The notes beneath the pieces are model-generated. The model was not told the DNA's origin. It searched no databases and saw only the letters and a list, made by a program, of their open reading frames with translations. DNA of 64,000 nucleotides, taken from assembly GCA_017856115.1 (NCBI GenBank), contig JAFMFM010000003.1, positions 1-64,000 on the forward strand, in the 5' to 3' direction. Shown here piece by piece: positions 43,580 to 52,251 of the stretch; the stretch's first letter is position 1, and each line of letters starts with the position of its first letter. Source of the DNA: Actinomycetota bacterium. GTDB taxonomy: Bacteria; Actinomycetota; Acidimicrobiia; Acidimicrobiales; Ilumatobacteraceae. The position numbers and the translations under genes were made by a program.

Positions 43580-45853
43580 CTATTCGCCGGCAACGGGTTC
43601 GCGCAACGGAGCGCCAATCGCAGTGGCGTTCCTCTCCCCGTTTTCAAGCGCATCAACGAGGTGGATTGCAATGTCACCGACCTTCACCGAACTTTCGTCC
43701 TTGCCCGCACCCTTCACGCCGTCGTCCAACATGATGTAACAGAACGGACATGCGGTTGCCACGCGAGTGGCACCGGTGGCGATGGCTTCACGAGCGCGCT
43801 CGTCGTTCACCTTTGTGCCGATGTTTTCCTCCATCCACATGCGTGCTCCGCCGGCGCCGCAACACATTCCCTTGGTGCCGTTTCGCGGCATCTCCACGAC
43901 TTGGATTCCCTTGATCGACCCGACGACCTTTCGTGGCGCCAGGTACACGTCGTTGTGGCGACCGAGATAGCAGGAGTCGTGATAGGTGATGCGGTCGTCC
44001 AACGAGGCGTTCGACATGTCGAGTTTCCCGGAGGCGATGAGTTCCTCCAAGAGTTGCGTGTGGTGCACTACTTCATAGTTGCCACCGAGTTGCGGGTATT
44101 CGTTCTTCAAGGTGTTGAAACAGTGAGGACACTGTGTGATGATCTTCTTCACACCCATGCCGTTGAGCATCTCAACGTTCGGTGTGGCCAACATTTGGAA
44201 CAAGTATTCGTTCCCGCTGCGGCGCGCGCTGTCGCCCGTGCACATCTCGCTCGGGCCGAGGATTGCAACGTCGATTCCGGCACGCTTCAACAATTTGGCC
44301 ATCGCTTGGGTGACCTTCTTGTTCTTGTCATCGAACGAGCCGGCGCAACCCACCCAGTACAAGTACTCCTGCGTCAGTGGTTGACCTGGATCCAGCACGG
44401 TGACGTCGAATTCATTCGCCCACGCGGCGCGATCACCCTGGTTCATGCCCCACGGATTGCCCTGGTTCTCCATTGCTCGGTACGCATTGCCCAGTTCGGC
44501 CGGGAAGTTGCTTTCCATCAACGACAGGTAGCGACGCATGTCGAGAATCTTGTCGAGAATCTCGATGTTCACCGGACAAATCTCGTCGCAAGCCTTGCAC
44601 GACGTGCACGACCAGACCTCTTCCGCGGTGATGCGTTCGAACACGGAATTGGCGTTGATGGTGATTTCTGCATCGGCGCCGAGTGGCGGCGAGACTCGTC
44701 CACCGGGAGCGTGAGCCGCAGTTGCAGCCATGACCTCGCCGCTCTTCAACACGATCTCTCGTGGGTCGAGTGGTTTCCCCGTGGCATGTGCCGGGCACAC
44801 GCTGGTGCACCGTCCACACATGGTGCAGGCGTCGAGGTCGAGCAGTTGTTTCCAGGTGAAGTTCTCTACGGCGTTGACGCCGAAGGATTCCAGGGACGTC
44901 TCCGCCAAGTTCGGCATCGCGCGCATCGCACCCTTCGGACGATCGCGATCCCGCAGGTACATGTTGAGTGGTGAAGTGAAGATGTGACGCAACATGGTGA
45001 TGGGGAGCAGAGCGAGAAAGGCAATGAACGTGAGCACATGGAACACCCACCATCCTTGGTGCCAAAGTTGCAGCGTGTCGAGCGAGAATCCGTTCACGGT
45101 TTGGGCGAGTGGCCAACCAATCACGCTCCACTTTTCGTAGTCGACGTTCTTGCCGGCGACTTGTTCTGCGGCGATTCGGAACATTTCGGTGCCGAATCCA
45201 CTGATACCGATCGCCAACATCACGCCGAGAATCCACGCGTGTTCGGGCTTCGATTTGATTCGGATGCGATAGGGCCGTTGCACGTAACGACGCAAGATGG
45301 CCCAGACCACACCGGTGGTGAACACCACTCCCGCTACGTCACCCACCAACGCGTAACCGCGGTACACGTCGCCGTGGAGGAACTTGAGCGACTCGGGCAT
45401 CTGGTGGTCGATTTCCAGGACGGTGGTGACGCCCAGGAGAACCAGAAAACCGAAGTACATCATCGAGTGCATGAGACCTGCAGCGGAGTCCCGCAGCAAT
45501 GTGCGCATGTACACACCGGCTCGAAAATCGCGCAGACGTCGCTTTACGTTCTTGGTGGTGGTTCGACGGTTGTCGGGGGCCCCACGTTCCCAGTTGCGTA
45601 TGCGGTCCGCGAAGCGCAACGATCCCCACACCAGCATCATGGGGATGACGGTGTAGAACGCAATTTTCAGGGCACCAGGGATACCTCCAAAGACTTCGCG
45701 GTGGACCGGCGAGTTGCTCTCCCATCCGGTGATGGTGGGAATGATGCCCGACACCAACGTGAACAGTCCGATTCCACAGCCAAGGAGGATGGAGAGCTGA
45801 TACGGCTTCAGTCGTCGCGAACGCGACGTTGCGGTGTTGGTTTCCTCCGACAT
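43580..45853 (-). CDS. Membrane iron-sulfur reductase, HdrD/GlpC-like
   Basis: 757 residues. About six N-terminal membrane helices resemble the heme-b nitrate-reductase gamma type. Two 4Fe-4S motifs follow (C-T-M-C-G-R-C-T-S-V-C-P and C-T-S-C-K-A-C-D-E-I-C-P), then two cysteine-rich CCG domains (W-V-G-C-A-G ... C-P-H-C and D-S-C-Y-L-G ... C-C-G-A-G-G). It is the large Fe-S reductase found in many actinobacteria and thought to pass electrons to or from quinone; partners are not in the window. TATCGT precedes ATG 45853 by 10 nt. Confidence 0.87.
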   Translation of the reverse strand: MSEETNTATSRSRRLKPYQLSILLGCGIGLFTLVSGIIPTITGWESNSPVHREVFGGIPGALKIAFYTVIPMMLVWGSLRFADRIRNWERGAPDNRRTTTKNVKRRLRDFRAGVYMRTLLRDSAAGLMHSMMYFGFLVLLGVTTVLEIDHQMPESLKFLHGDVYRGYALVGDVAGVVFTTGVVWAILRRYVQRPYRIRIKSKPEHAWILGVMLAIGISGFGTEMFRIAAEQVAGKNVDYEKWSVIGWPLAQTVNGFSLDTLQLWHQGWWVFHVLTFIAFLALLPITMLRHIFTSPLNMYLRDRDRPKGAMRAMPNLAETSLESFGVNAVENFTWKQLLDLDACTMCGRCTSVCPAHATGKPLDPREIVLKSGEVMAATAAHAPGGRVSPPLGADAEITINANSVFERITAEEVWSCTSCKACDEICPVNIEILDKILDMRRYLSLMESNFPAELGNAYRAMENQGNPWGMNQGDRAAWANEFDVTVLDPGQPLTQEYLYWVGCAGSFDDKNKKVTQAMAKLLKRAGIDVAILGPSEMCTGDSARRSGNEYLFQMLATPNVEMLNGMGVKKIITQCPHCFNTLKNEYPQLGGNYEVVHHTQLLEELIASGKLDMSNASLDDRITYHDSCYLGRHNDVYLAPRKVVGSIKGIQVVEMPRNGTKGMCCGAGGARMWMEENIGTKVNDERAREAIATGATRVATACPFCYIMLDDGVKGAGKDESSVKVGDIAIHLVDALENGERNATAIGAPLREPVAGE

Positions 45854-45923
45854 GCTGGAGGCAACGATAGTTCTGCCGACGGCGAAGCCCGAGTCGGGCG
45901 CTACGGCGCGATGTGGTGACTAC

Positions 45924-46349
45924 TCAGGCAACGACGGCGCGGTCGAGATCGCGCACTCGTGAGGCGAGCGTCGCCAACAGCTTGCTCGCCAACACCGGAA
46001 CGTCGTGCAGAACGCTGTGGAAGTGCCGCTGATTGATGACGAGCACGTCGCAATCGGTGTCGCAGGTGACGGTTGCGGTGCGAGGACCGTGGTCCAGAAG
46101 TGAAAGTTCGCCAACCATGGAGCCGGCACCGATGGACGCCAGTTTCTTGCCGCTTCGACGAACGGTGGCCTTTCCCTTCAGGATGATGAATGCCTCGCGA
46201 CCCGGCTGGCCCTGCTCGGTCAGCACTCGTCCAGCCTTGAACGACACCTGGTCGGCGGCTTTCACGATGCGTGAGAGGTCCTTCTTCGAGCAGGAAGAAA
46301 ACAATGGAACGTGATGCAAGGTGGTGAGGGGAGTGACGCTGTGGGGCAT
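45924..46349 (-). CDS. Cyclic-nucleotide-binding domain protein
   Basis: 141 residues consisting of one CRP-type cNMP-binding beta-roll (G-E-L-S-L-L-D-H-G-P-R-T-A-T-V) and a short helix; there is no DNA-binding domain. It may sense cAMP or be a bare regulator. TACCGT (46357-46362, minus) lies 7 nt before ATG 46349. Confidence 0.82.
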   Translation of the reverse strand: MPHSVTPLTTLHHVPLFSSCSKKDLSRIVKAADQVSFKAGRVLTEQGQPGREAFIILKGKATVRRSGKKLASIGAGSMVGELSLLDHGPRTATVTCDTDCDVLVINQRHFHSVLHDVPVLASKLLATLASRVRDLDRAVVA

Positions 46350-46408
46350 GGCTTTGACGGTACGGACAAATTCGTGCAGGCGTGCACAAACCGCCGGTGA
46401 AGGTTGTC

Positions 46409-47209
46409 TCAGGTGCCGGCTTGTTGCGCAACAGCCTTGGTTGCTTCGTCGATTTTCGAAGCGTCGCCCAAGTATTCAACCTGTGACACTCGTAACTCAC
46501 TGCGTGCGCGATCATCGTCCGACGGCGAATGAAATCGATACACGCGAGGCACACCGGTGGGGATGTTGAGATCTGCAACGGCCAATTCACTCATCGATTC
46601 GAGATGCATGGCGAGCGCACGCAAGGAGTTGCCGTGTGCAACGACCAACACGTTCCTGCCGGCAGTGAGGTTGGGCACCAGAACCGTTCGCCACATCGGT
46701 ACCACTCGCGCCACGACGTCCTTCAGACATTCGGTTGCCGGAAGTATCGCAGGGTCGAGGTGTGCATACCGAGGGTCGTTGGCGGGATGTTCGGGACTCG
46801 AGCGATCCACGGGAGGGGGTGGTACATCGAAACTTCGTCGCCACAACTTGGTTTGTTCGACACCATGGCGTTGCGTCGTCTCTTTCTTGTCGAGGCCCTG
46901 CAGCGCCCCGTAGTGGCGCTCATTGAGTCGCCAGTCGCCAATGGTTTCCACGTCAGGTTGACCAAGTTGTTGTAATGCGCGCCGATTGGTTTCGATTGCG
47001 CGTGTCAGGAGGGAGGTGAACACGATGTCGAAATGAAGTCCGGCATGTCGAAGGGCGCGACCTGCGTCGTCGGCCTCCGCTTCGCCCTGCGTACTGAGCG
47101 GTACATCGTGCCAACCAGTGAACAAATTGAGGGCATTCCACGTACTTTGGCCGTGCCGAAGTACCACCAGGGTGCCCACTGCAGTGGCTGGTTGCGTTGT
47201 TGCGTTCAC
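46409..47209 (-). CDS. gpmA: 2,3-bisphosphoglycerate-dependent phosphoglycerate mutase
   Basis: 266 residues. R-H-G-Q-S-T-W-N phosphohistidine motif, E-R-H-Y-G-A-L-Q-G-L and second His in V-V-A-H-G-N-S. Interconverts 3- and 2-phosphoglycerate in glycolysis. GTG 47209 follows TAGCCT (47216-47221, minus) by 6 nt. Divergent from the ribokinase gene, 44 nt between starts. Confidence 0.94.
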   Translation of the reverse strand: MNATTQPATAVGTLVVLRHGQSTWNALNLFTGWHDVPLSTQGEAEADDAGRALRHAGLHFDIVFTSLLTRAIETNRRALQQLGQPDVETIGDWRLNERHYGALQGLDKKETTQRHGVEQTKLWRRSFDVPPPPVDRSSPEHPANDPRYAHLDPAILPATECLKDVVARVVPMWRTVLVPNLTAGRNVLVVAHGNSLRALAMHLESMSELAVADLNIPTGVPRVYRFHSPSDDDRARSELRVSQVEYLGDASKIDEATKAVAQQAGT

Positions 47210-47253
47210 GCCGCAAGGCTAGAGCCAGTGACGAAACGAGAAGGAACCATCAC

Positions 47254-48192
47254 ATGACCTCAGACCATGCATTCGATGTGGTGGTGGTTGGTTCGGCAAA
47301 TCTCGATCTCGTCGCACTTACCAAGCGACTGCCCCACCCCGGGGAGACCGTCTCGGCGCACGGGTATTTCGAAGCGTGCGGAGGGAAGGGCGCAAATCAA
47401 GCCATTGCAGCATCACGGGCTGGTGCGCGAACCGCGTTCGTCGGTGCGGTCGGGCGCGATGCAGCGGGCGACACGCTCCGAGCGTCGTTCGTTGAGGACC
47501 ATGTCGATGTGACGCACTTGTCAACGGTGAACGAGCCAACCGGGCGAGCCTTGATTGGCGTCTCAGATGACGCGGAGAATCTCATCATCGTGGTACCCGG
47601 CGCCAATCACGCGTTGTCAGCCGCACACATCGACGCTGCAACGTCAGTGATCGCGACGGCGAAGGTGCTGCTGTTGCAGCTGGAGACTCGTCTCGACGTC
47701 GTGCAGCGCGCAGTTGAACGTGCTGGTGAGAACACCATCGTGGTGCTGAATCCGGCACCAGCCGCCGCACTTCCCGATTCGGTGTTGCAACACGTCGACG
47801 TCATCACCCCCAACGAGCACGAAGTCGAACTGTTGGGGGGAGTCGCGGCGTTGCTCGCACGCGGCGTGAATTCCGTTGTGGTGACCGAAGGAGCACGGGG
47901 GGCACGCTTGATCAACGCATCGGGGGAAACTCGCATTGCTCCGTATCCCGTGACTCCGGTGGACACCACCGGTGCAGGCGACGCATTTTGCGGAGCACTC
48001 GCGGCCCGACTCGCGTGCGATGGTGGTCTTGCGGTGTTGCCGCAGGCATTGCACGCAGCGGCGGTGGCCGGGGCGCTGTCCACCCAGGTGCAAGGAGCGG
48101 TGCCGTCCCTGCCCCGGTGGACGGACATCGCAAAGGCCCTTACCGGAGAAGGGCGTCAACCGAGGACCATCCCTGATACGACTGTGACATAA
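47254..48192 (+). CDS. rbsK: Ribokinase, PfkB family
   Basis: 312 residues. G-S-A-N-L-D near the start, G-G-K-G-A-N-Q-A and the catalytic D-T-T-G-A-G-D-A-F-C-G. Probably phosphorylates ribose; no ribose transporter is adjacent. ATG 47254 has a Shine-Dalgarno (AGAAGGA). Ends 3 nt before the HAIR-like operator of dnaK. Confidence 0.87.
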   Translation: MTSDHAFDVVVVGSANLDLVALTKRLPHPGETVSAHGYFEACGGKGANQAIAASRAGARTAFVGAVGRDAAGDTLRASFVEDHVDVTHLSTVNEPTGRALIGVSDDAENLIIVVPGANHALSAAHIDAATSVIATAKVLLLQLETRLDVVQRAVERAGENTIVVLNPAPAAALPDSVLQHVDVITPNEHEVELLGGVAALLARGVNSVVVTEGARGARLINASGETRIAPYPVTPVDTTGAGDAFCGALAARLACDGGLAVLPQALHAAAVAGALSTQVQGAVPSLPRWTDIAKALTGEGRQPRTIPDTTVT

Positions 48193-48194
48193 AT

Positions 48195-48215
48195 CCTGAG
48201 CCGAAGTGACTCAAC
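48195..48215. promoter_or_regulatory. HAIR-like HspR operator upstream of dnaK
   Basis: CCTGAGC-N7-ACTCAAC, compared with the consensus CTTGAGT-N7-ACTCAAG: 5/7 and 6/7 matches. The second half overlaps the position of the -35 box. Confidence 0.7.
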
Positions 48216-48231
48216 TTTGTGCTCGTCCCCA

Positions 48232-48237
48232 TAGGCT
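48232..48237 (+). promoter_or_regulatory. -10 element of dnaK operon
   Basis: TAGGCT. The -35 position (about 48209-48214) falls in the right half of the HAIR-like repeat, so HspR binding would block the polymerase. It predicts a leader of about 25 nt with GGAGG 7 nt before ATG 48268. Confidence 0.55.
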
Positions 48238-48267
48238 GGCACCCTCAATTACCACGGAGGTAACACC

Positions 48268-50112
48268 ATGCCCAAGGCCGTCGGAATCGACCTCGGAACC
48301 ACCAACTCAGTCGTCGCCGTCTTAGAAGCCGGCGAACCCGTCGTCATCCCCAATTCGGAGGGCGCACGAACCACGCCGTCGGTGGTGGCGTTTTCCAAGT
48401 CGGGTGAAGTGCTCGTCGGTGAAGTCGCCAAGCGTCAGGCCATCACCAACCCCGATCGTACGTTCCGCAGCATCAAGCGGTTCATGGGCCAGAACTGGCA
48501 TTCGGAGGACATCGACGGCAAGAAATACACACCCCAGGAGATCAGCGCACGAACGCTCATGAAGTTGAAGCGAGATGCGGAGGCGTATCTCGGTGACACG
48601 GTGACGCAAGCAGTCATCACGGTTCCCGCGTATTTCGACGATGCACAACGCACGGCAACCAAGGAAGCAGGGCAGATTGCCGGCCTCGAAGTGTTGCGAA
48701 TCATCAACGAGCCGACGGCTGCCGCCCTCGCCTATGGCCTCGACAAGGGGTCGAAAGAAGAGACGGTTCTCGTGTTCGACCTTGGCGGTGGAACCTTCGA
48801 CGTGAGCGTGTTGGAAATCGGAGACGGTGTCTTCGAAGTCAAGAGCACCCACGGCGATACCCACCTTGGTGGTGACGATTGGGATCAGCGCATCATCGAC
48901 TGGCTGGTCGCCCAGTTCAAGTCCGCCCACGGTGTCGACCTGAGCCAGGATCGCATGGCCACCCAGCGTTTGAAAGAAGCTGCAGAAAAGGCGAAGATCG
49001 AATTGTCACAGGTACCACAGACGCAGATCAATCTGCCGTTCATCACGGCAACCGCGAGTGGCCCGTTGCACTTGGACGAGTCACTCAGTCGTGCAAAGTT
49101 CCAGGAGATGACGGCCGACCTCTTGGAGCGTTGCCGTAAACCGTTCGAACAGGCAATCAAGGATGCTGGCCTCACCAAGGGTGAGATTCAGCACGTGATC
49201 CTCGTTGGTGGTTCCACACGAATGCCCGCGGTGCAGGAGTTGGTGCAGTCGTTCACGGGCAAGGAACCGAATCGAACCGTCAATCCGGATGAAGTGGTTG
49301 CGGTTGGTGCGGCAGTCCAAGCCGGCGTACTGCGTGGCGACGTGAAGGACATCCTTCTGCTCGACGTCACGCCGTTGTCGCTCGGCATCGAGACGAAGGG
49401 TGGCGTCATGACCCGACTCATCGAACGCAACACCACGATTCCAACCCGTCGTACCGAAACGTTCACCACGGCAGAGGACATGCAGCCCTCGGTGGAAATC
49501 CACGTGTTGCAGGGCGAGCGCGAGATGGCGTCGTACAACAAGACGCTGGGCAAGTTCCAGTTGGTCGACCTCCCGCCCGCGCCACGCGGTGTGCCGCAAA
49601 TCGAGGTCACGTTCGACATAGATGCCAACGGCATCGTTCACGTGTCCGCCAAGGACCGTGCAACAAGCAAGGAGCAGTCGATGACCATCACCGGTCAGTC
49701 GTCGCTCTCAAAGGACGACATCGACCAAATGGTGAAGGACGCCGAAGCCCACGCCGACGAGGACCGTAAGCGTCGCGCGGATGCCGAAGTGCGTAACAAC
49801 GCCGACTCGCTCGTGTACCAGACCGAGAAGGTCCTGCGCGAACAAGGCGAGAAGGTCACCGAAGATGAACGCAAGGCGGTTGAACAGCCCTTGGCCGATC
49901 TCAAGACTGCGCTCGGCGGCAACGACGTCGACACCATCAAGAATGCGACCGAGAAACTCATGTCTGCCAGCCAGGAATTCAGCCAGAAGCTGTACGAAAC
50001 GGCATCGCGCGATGCGAACGCGGCGGGAACGTCGGCCAGTGGTCAGTCGACCGGCGCAACAGGCGGCAACGACGGTGACATCGTCGACGCGGAAATCGTC
50101 GACGAGAAGTAA
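48268..50112 (+). CDS. dnaK: Chaperone DnaK (Hsp70)
   Basis: 614 residues. ATPase domain ([19 protein letters not shown]), substrate domain and helical lid, ending in the conserved acidic tail (D-A-E-I-V-D-E-K). The first gene of dnaK-grpE-dnaJ-hspR-clpB. A good ribosome site (GGAGG) precedes ATG 48268. Confidence 0.98.
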   Translation: MPKAVGIDLGTTNSVVAVLEAGEPVVIPNSEGARTTPSVVAFSKSGEVLVGEVAKRQAITNPDRTFRSIKRFMGQNWHSEDIDGKKYTPQEISARTLMKLKRDAEAYLGDTVTQAVITVPAYFDDAQRTATKEAGQIAGLEVLRIINEPTAAALAYGLDKGSKEETVLVFDLGGGTFDVSVLEIGDGVFEVKSTHGDTHLGGDDWDQRIIDWLVAQFKSAHGVDLSQDRMATQRLKEAAEKAKIELSQVPQTQINLPFITATASGPLHLDESLSRAKFQEMTADLLERCRKPFEQAIKDAGLTKGEIQHVILVGGSTRMPAVQELVQSFTGKEPNRTVNPDEVVAVGAAVQAGVLRGDVKDILLLDVTPLSLGIETKGGVMTRLIERNTTIPTRRTETFTTAEDMQPSVEIHVLQGEREMASYNKTLGKFQLVDLPPAPRGVPQIEVTFDIDANGIVHVSAKDRATSKEQSMTITGQSSLSKDDIDQMVKDAEAHADEDRKRRADAEVRNNADSLVYQTEKVLREQGEKVTEDERKAVEQPLADLKTALGGNDVDTIKNATEKLMSASQEFSQKLYETASRDANAAGTSASGQSTGATGGNDGDIVDAEIVDEK

Positions 50113-50144
50113 CCGGCACGAGCTGCTGTAAACCGACCCACGCC

Positions 50145-50693
50145 ATGACCGACGACACCACACGCTCGAATCCGGAGGATGCCGGCGACGGTACCCCTCA
50201 CGTTGCCCAGGCATCCTCCGGTGAATCGTCCACGGAAATCGGTGACGTCGTGGATGTCTCGGATGTTTCGGACGTCTTGGACGTGGTCACGAAGGAACGC
50301 GACGAATTCAAGGACCTGGCACTACGTCTGCAGGCGGATTTCGACAACTTCCGCAAGCGCGTCGCAACACAGATGATCGACGACGTGGATCGCGCCACCG
50401 GGAAAATCGTGGAATCGATACTCCCCGTGCTGGACGCATGCGAGGCGGCGGCAGCACACGGCGTGCAGGGCATCGAATCGGTGTGGTCGGCGTTGCTCGG
50501 CTCACTACAGAAACAGGGTCTCGAAGCACTGGACCTTGCGGACAAACCTTTCGACCCGGCTACGGCCGAGGCGGTAGTGCACGAAACGGGCGATGACGAC
50601 GGTTCCGGTCCGGTGGTGGTGGAAGTTCTGCGCACGGGATACCGCTGGAAGGGTCGTGTCGTTCGCGCGGCCATGGTGAAGGTGAAGGGTTGA
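50145..50693 (+). CDS. grpE: Nucleotide exchange factor GrpE
   Basis: 182 residues. Acidic N-terminus (about 1-45), coiled-coil helix with L-R-L-Q-A-D-F-D-N-F-R-K-R, and a C-terminal beta domain with V-E-V-L-R-T-G-Y. It releases ADP from DnaK. Starts 32 nt after dnaK. Confidence 0.95.
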   Translation: MTDDTTRSNPEDAGDGTPHVAQASSGESSTEIGDVVDVSDVSDVLDVVTKERDEFKDLALRLQADFDNFRKRVATQMIDDVDRATGKIVESILPVLDACEAAAAHGVQGIESVWSALLGSLQKQGLEALDLADKPFDPATAEAVVHETGDDDGSGPVVVEVLRTGYRWKGRVVRAAMVKVKG

Positions 50694-50712
50694 ACGCACA
50701 AGCGAGGACGTC

Positions 50713-51846
50713 ATGACTGCACAACGAGAGTGGTTCGAAAAGGACTACTACGCCGTGCTCGGCGTTGCGCAGAATGCTTCGGCAAAGGACATCACCAAGG
50801 CGTACCGAAAACTTGCACGTCAGTACCACCCCGACGCCAACCCGAACAACGCAGCCGCCGAGGAGCGGTTCAAGGAGATTTCTGCGGCGTACGACGTGCT
50901 CGGTGACGAATCCCGCCGTCGCGAGTACGACGAGGTGCGACGTCTCGGTCCTGGTGCGTTCGGTGGCCCAGGCAACGGGTCGTTCCACTTCGACATGAGC
51001 GACATGGCCGGTGCTGGAGGGCTCGGTGATCTCCTCGGCCAGATGTTCGGTGGAGGTCGGCGTGCCGGGGGTGGTGTGGGCCCGCAACGGGGTTCGGATC
51101 TTGAAGCCTCACTCACGATCGACTTCGTCGATGCAGCCAAAGGGCTCACCACGAGCCTGCACATCACGTCCGAAGCGGTGTGTTCCACCTGCAATGGTTC
51201 CGGTGCGCGACCCGGAACGTCGCCAACCCGATGTTCTCAGTGTGGTGGCCGAGGAGTGTCGGACATGAACCAGGGCGGGTTCGCGTTCTCGGTGCCGTGC
51301 GCCCAGTGCGGTGGACGCGGTATGAAGATCGAGCATCGGTGCGGTACGTGTCGTGGTACCGGCGTGGAGATGCGAAACCGTGAAGTGAACGTTCGTGTTC
51401 CGGCGGGGGTCGACGACGGCTCGCGGATTCGTATCAAGGGCCGTGGTGCACCAGGCCGCAACGGTGGTCCGCCGGGAGATCTCTTCGTCGTATGCCGTGT
51501 TGCTCCTCATCCGACGTTCACTCGCGACGGTCGAAACCTGCTGGTGCGTGTGCCGGTGTCGTTCGCGACGGCCGCGCTCGGTGCCGACGTACCGGTTCCA
51601 ACGCTCGAGGGCGACATGGTGATGTTGCGCCTTCGTGCGGGCACACAACCAGGGAGTCGTCACCGAGTGAAGGGTCGAGGAATAACCACGAACAAAACCC
51701 AGGGTGATCTCATCGTCACGGTGGACGTGGTGGTGCCAACATCACTCACCGAGCAACAGCGCGTTGCGTTGCGCGCATTTGCGGATGCAGAGGACCGCAA
51801 CGAACCACATGCCCACGCAACGAGCAGCAAGGAGGCATTCGAATGA
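50713..51846 (+). CDS. dnaJ: Chaperone DnaJ (Hsp40)
   Basis: 377 residues. J domain (about 9-75) with H-P-D, a Gly/Phe-rich linker, four C-x-x-C-x-G-x-G zinc motifs (C-S-T-C-N-G-S-G, C-S-Q-C-G-G-R-G, C-A-Q-C-G-G-R-G, C-G-T-C-R-G-T-G) and C-terminal substrate domains. Stops in an ATGA overlap with hspR. Confidence 0.97.
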   Translation: MTAQREWFEKDYYAVLGVAQNASAKDITKAYRKLARQYHPDANPNNAAAEERFKEISAAYDVLGDESRRREYDEVRRLGPGAFGGPGNGSFHFDMSDMAGAGGLGDLLGQMFGGGRRAGGGVGPQRGSDLEASLTIDFVDAAKGLTTSLHITSEAVCSTCNGSGARPGTSPTRCSQCGGRGVSDMNQGGFAFSVPCAQCGGRGMKIEHRCGTCRGTGVEMRNREVNVRVPAGVDDGSRIRIKGRGAPGRNGGPPGDLFVVCRVAPHPTFTRDGRNLLVRVPVSFATAALGADVPVPTLEGDMVMLRLRAGTQPGSRHRVKGRGITTNKTQGDLIVTVDVVVPTSLTEQQRVALRAFADAEDRNEPHAHATSSKEAFE

Positions 51847-52235
51847 GCCAACCATCGGAACGCGACCACTATCAAATGGCGGTCTACGTCATTTCCGTCG
51901 CAGCCGAACTGTCGGGAATGCATCCGCAAACGCTGCGGAATTACGAGCGTGTTGGTTTGCTGCAACCGGCACGCACCCAAGGAGGAAATCGTCGGTACAG
52001 CCAAGCCGACATTGCTCGACTCCACCGAATCGCACAGTTGGTCGACGCGGGGATGAACCTCGAGGGGATTCGCCACGTTCTTGCGCTCGAGAGCGAAGTG
52101 GCACAGTTGCGCGCTGAGGTTGCCGCGCTGCGCGACCACGTGAGCAAGCAACGTGCATCCCGTGGCGAACTGGTTCCCACGCGTCAGGTGTTGTCGGTGT
52201 TCACTCGTCGCTCCGGCTTCATCGGTGAACGTTGA
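51843..52235 (+). CDS. hspR: MerR-family heat-shock repressor HspR
   Basis: 130 residues. The winged helix ([20 protein letters not shown]-type) and N-R-R-Y-S-Q-A-D-I are typical of HspR; a coiled coil ([10 protein letters not shown]) follows. It represses the operon through the HAIR sites with DnaK as co-repressor in Streptomyces and mycobacteria. Confidence 0.92.
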   Translation: MSQPSERDHYQMAVYVISVAAELSGMHPQTLRNYERVGLLQPARTQGGNRRYSQADIARLHRIAQLVDAGMNLEGIRHVLALESEVAQLRAEVAALRDHVSKQRASRGELVPTRQVLSVFTRRSGFIGER

Positions 52236-52251
52236 GGAACAGGAGAGCCAC

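Noticed and set aside
43661-44974. 437-codon frame antisense to the Fe-S reductase
   Set aside because: Mirror frame; the reductase on the other strand has clear cysteine motifs.
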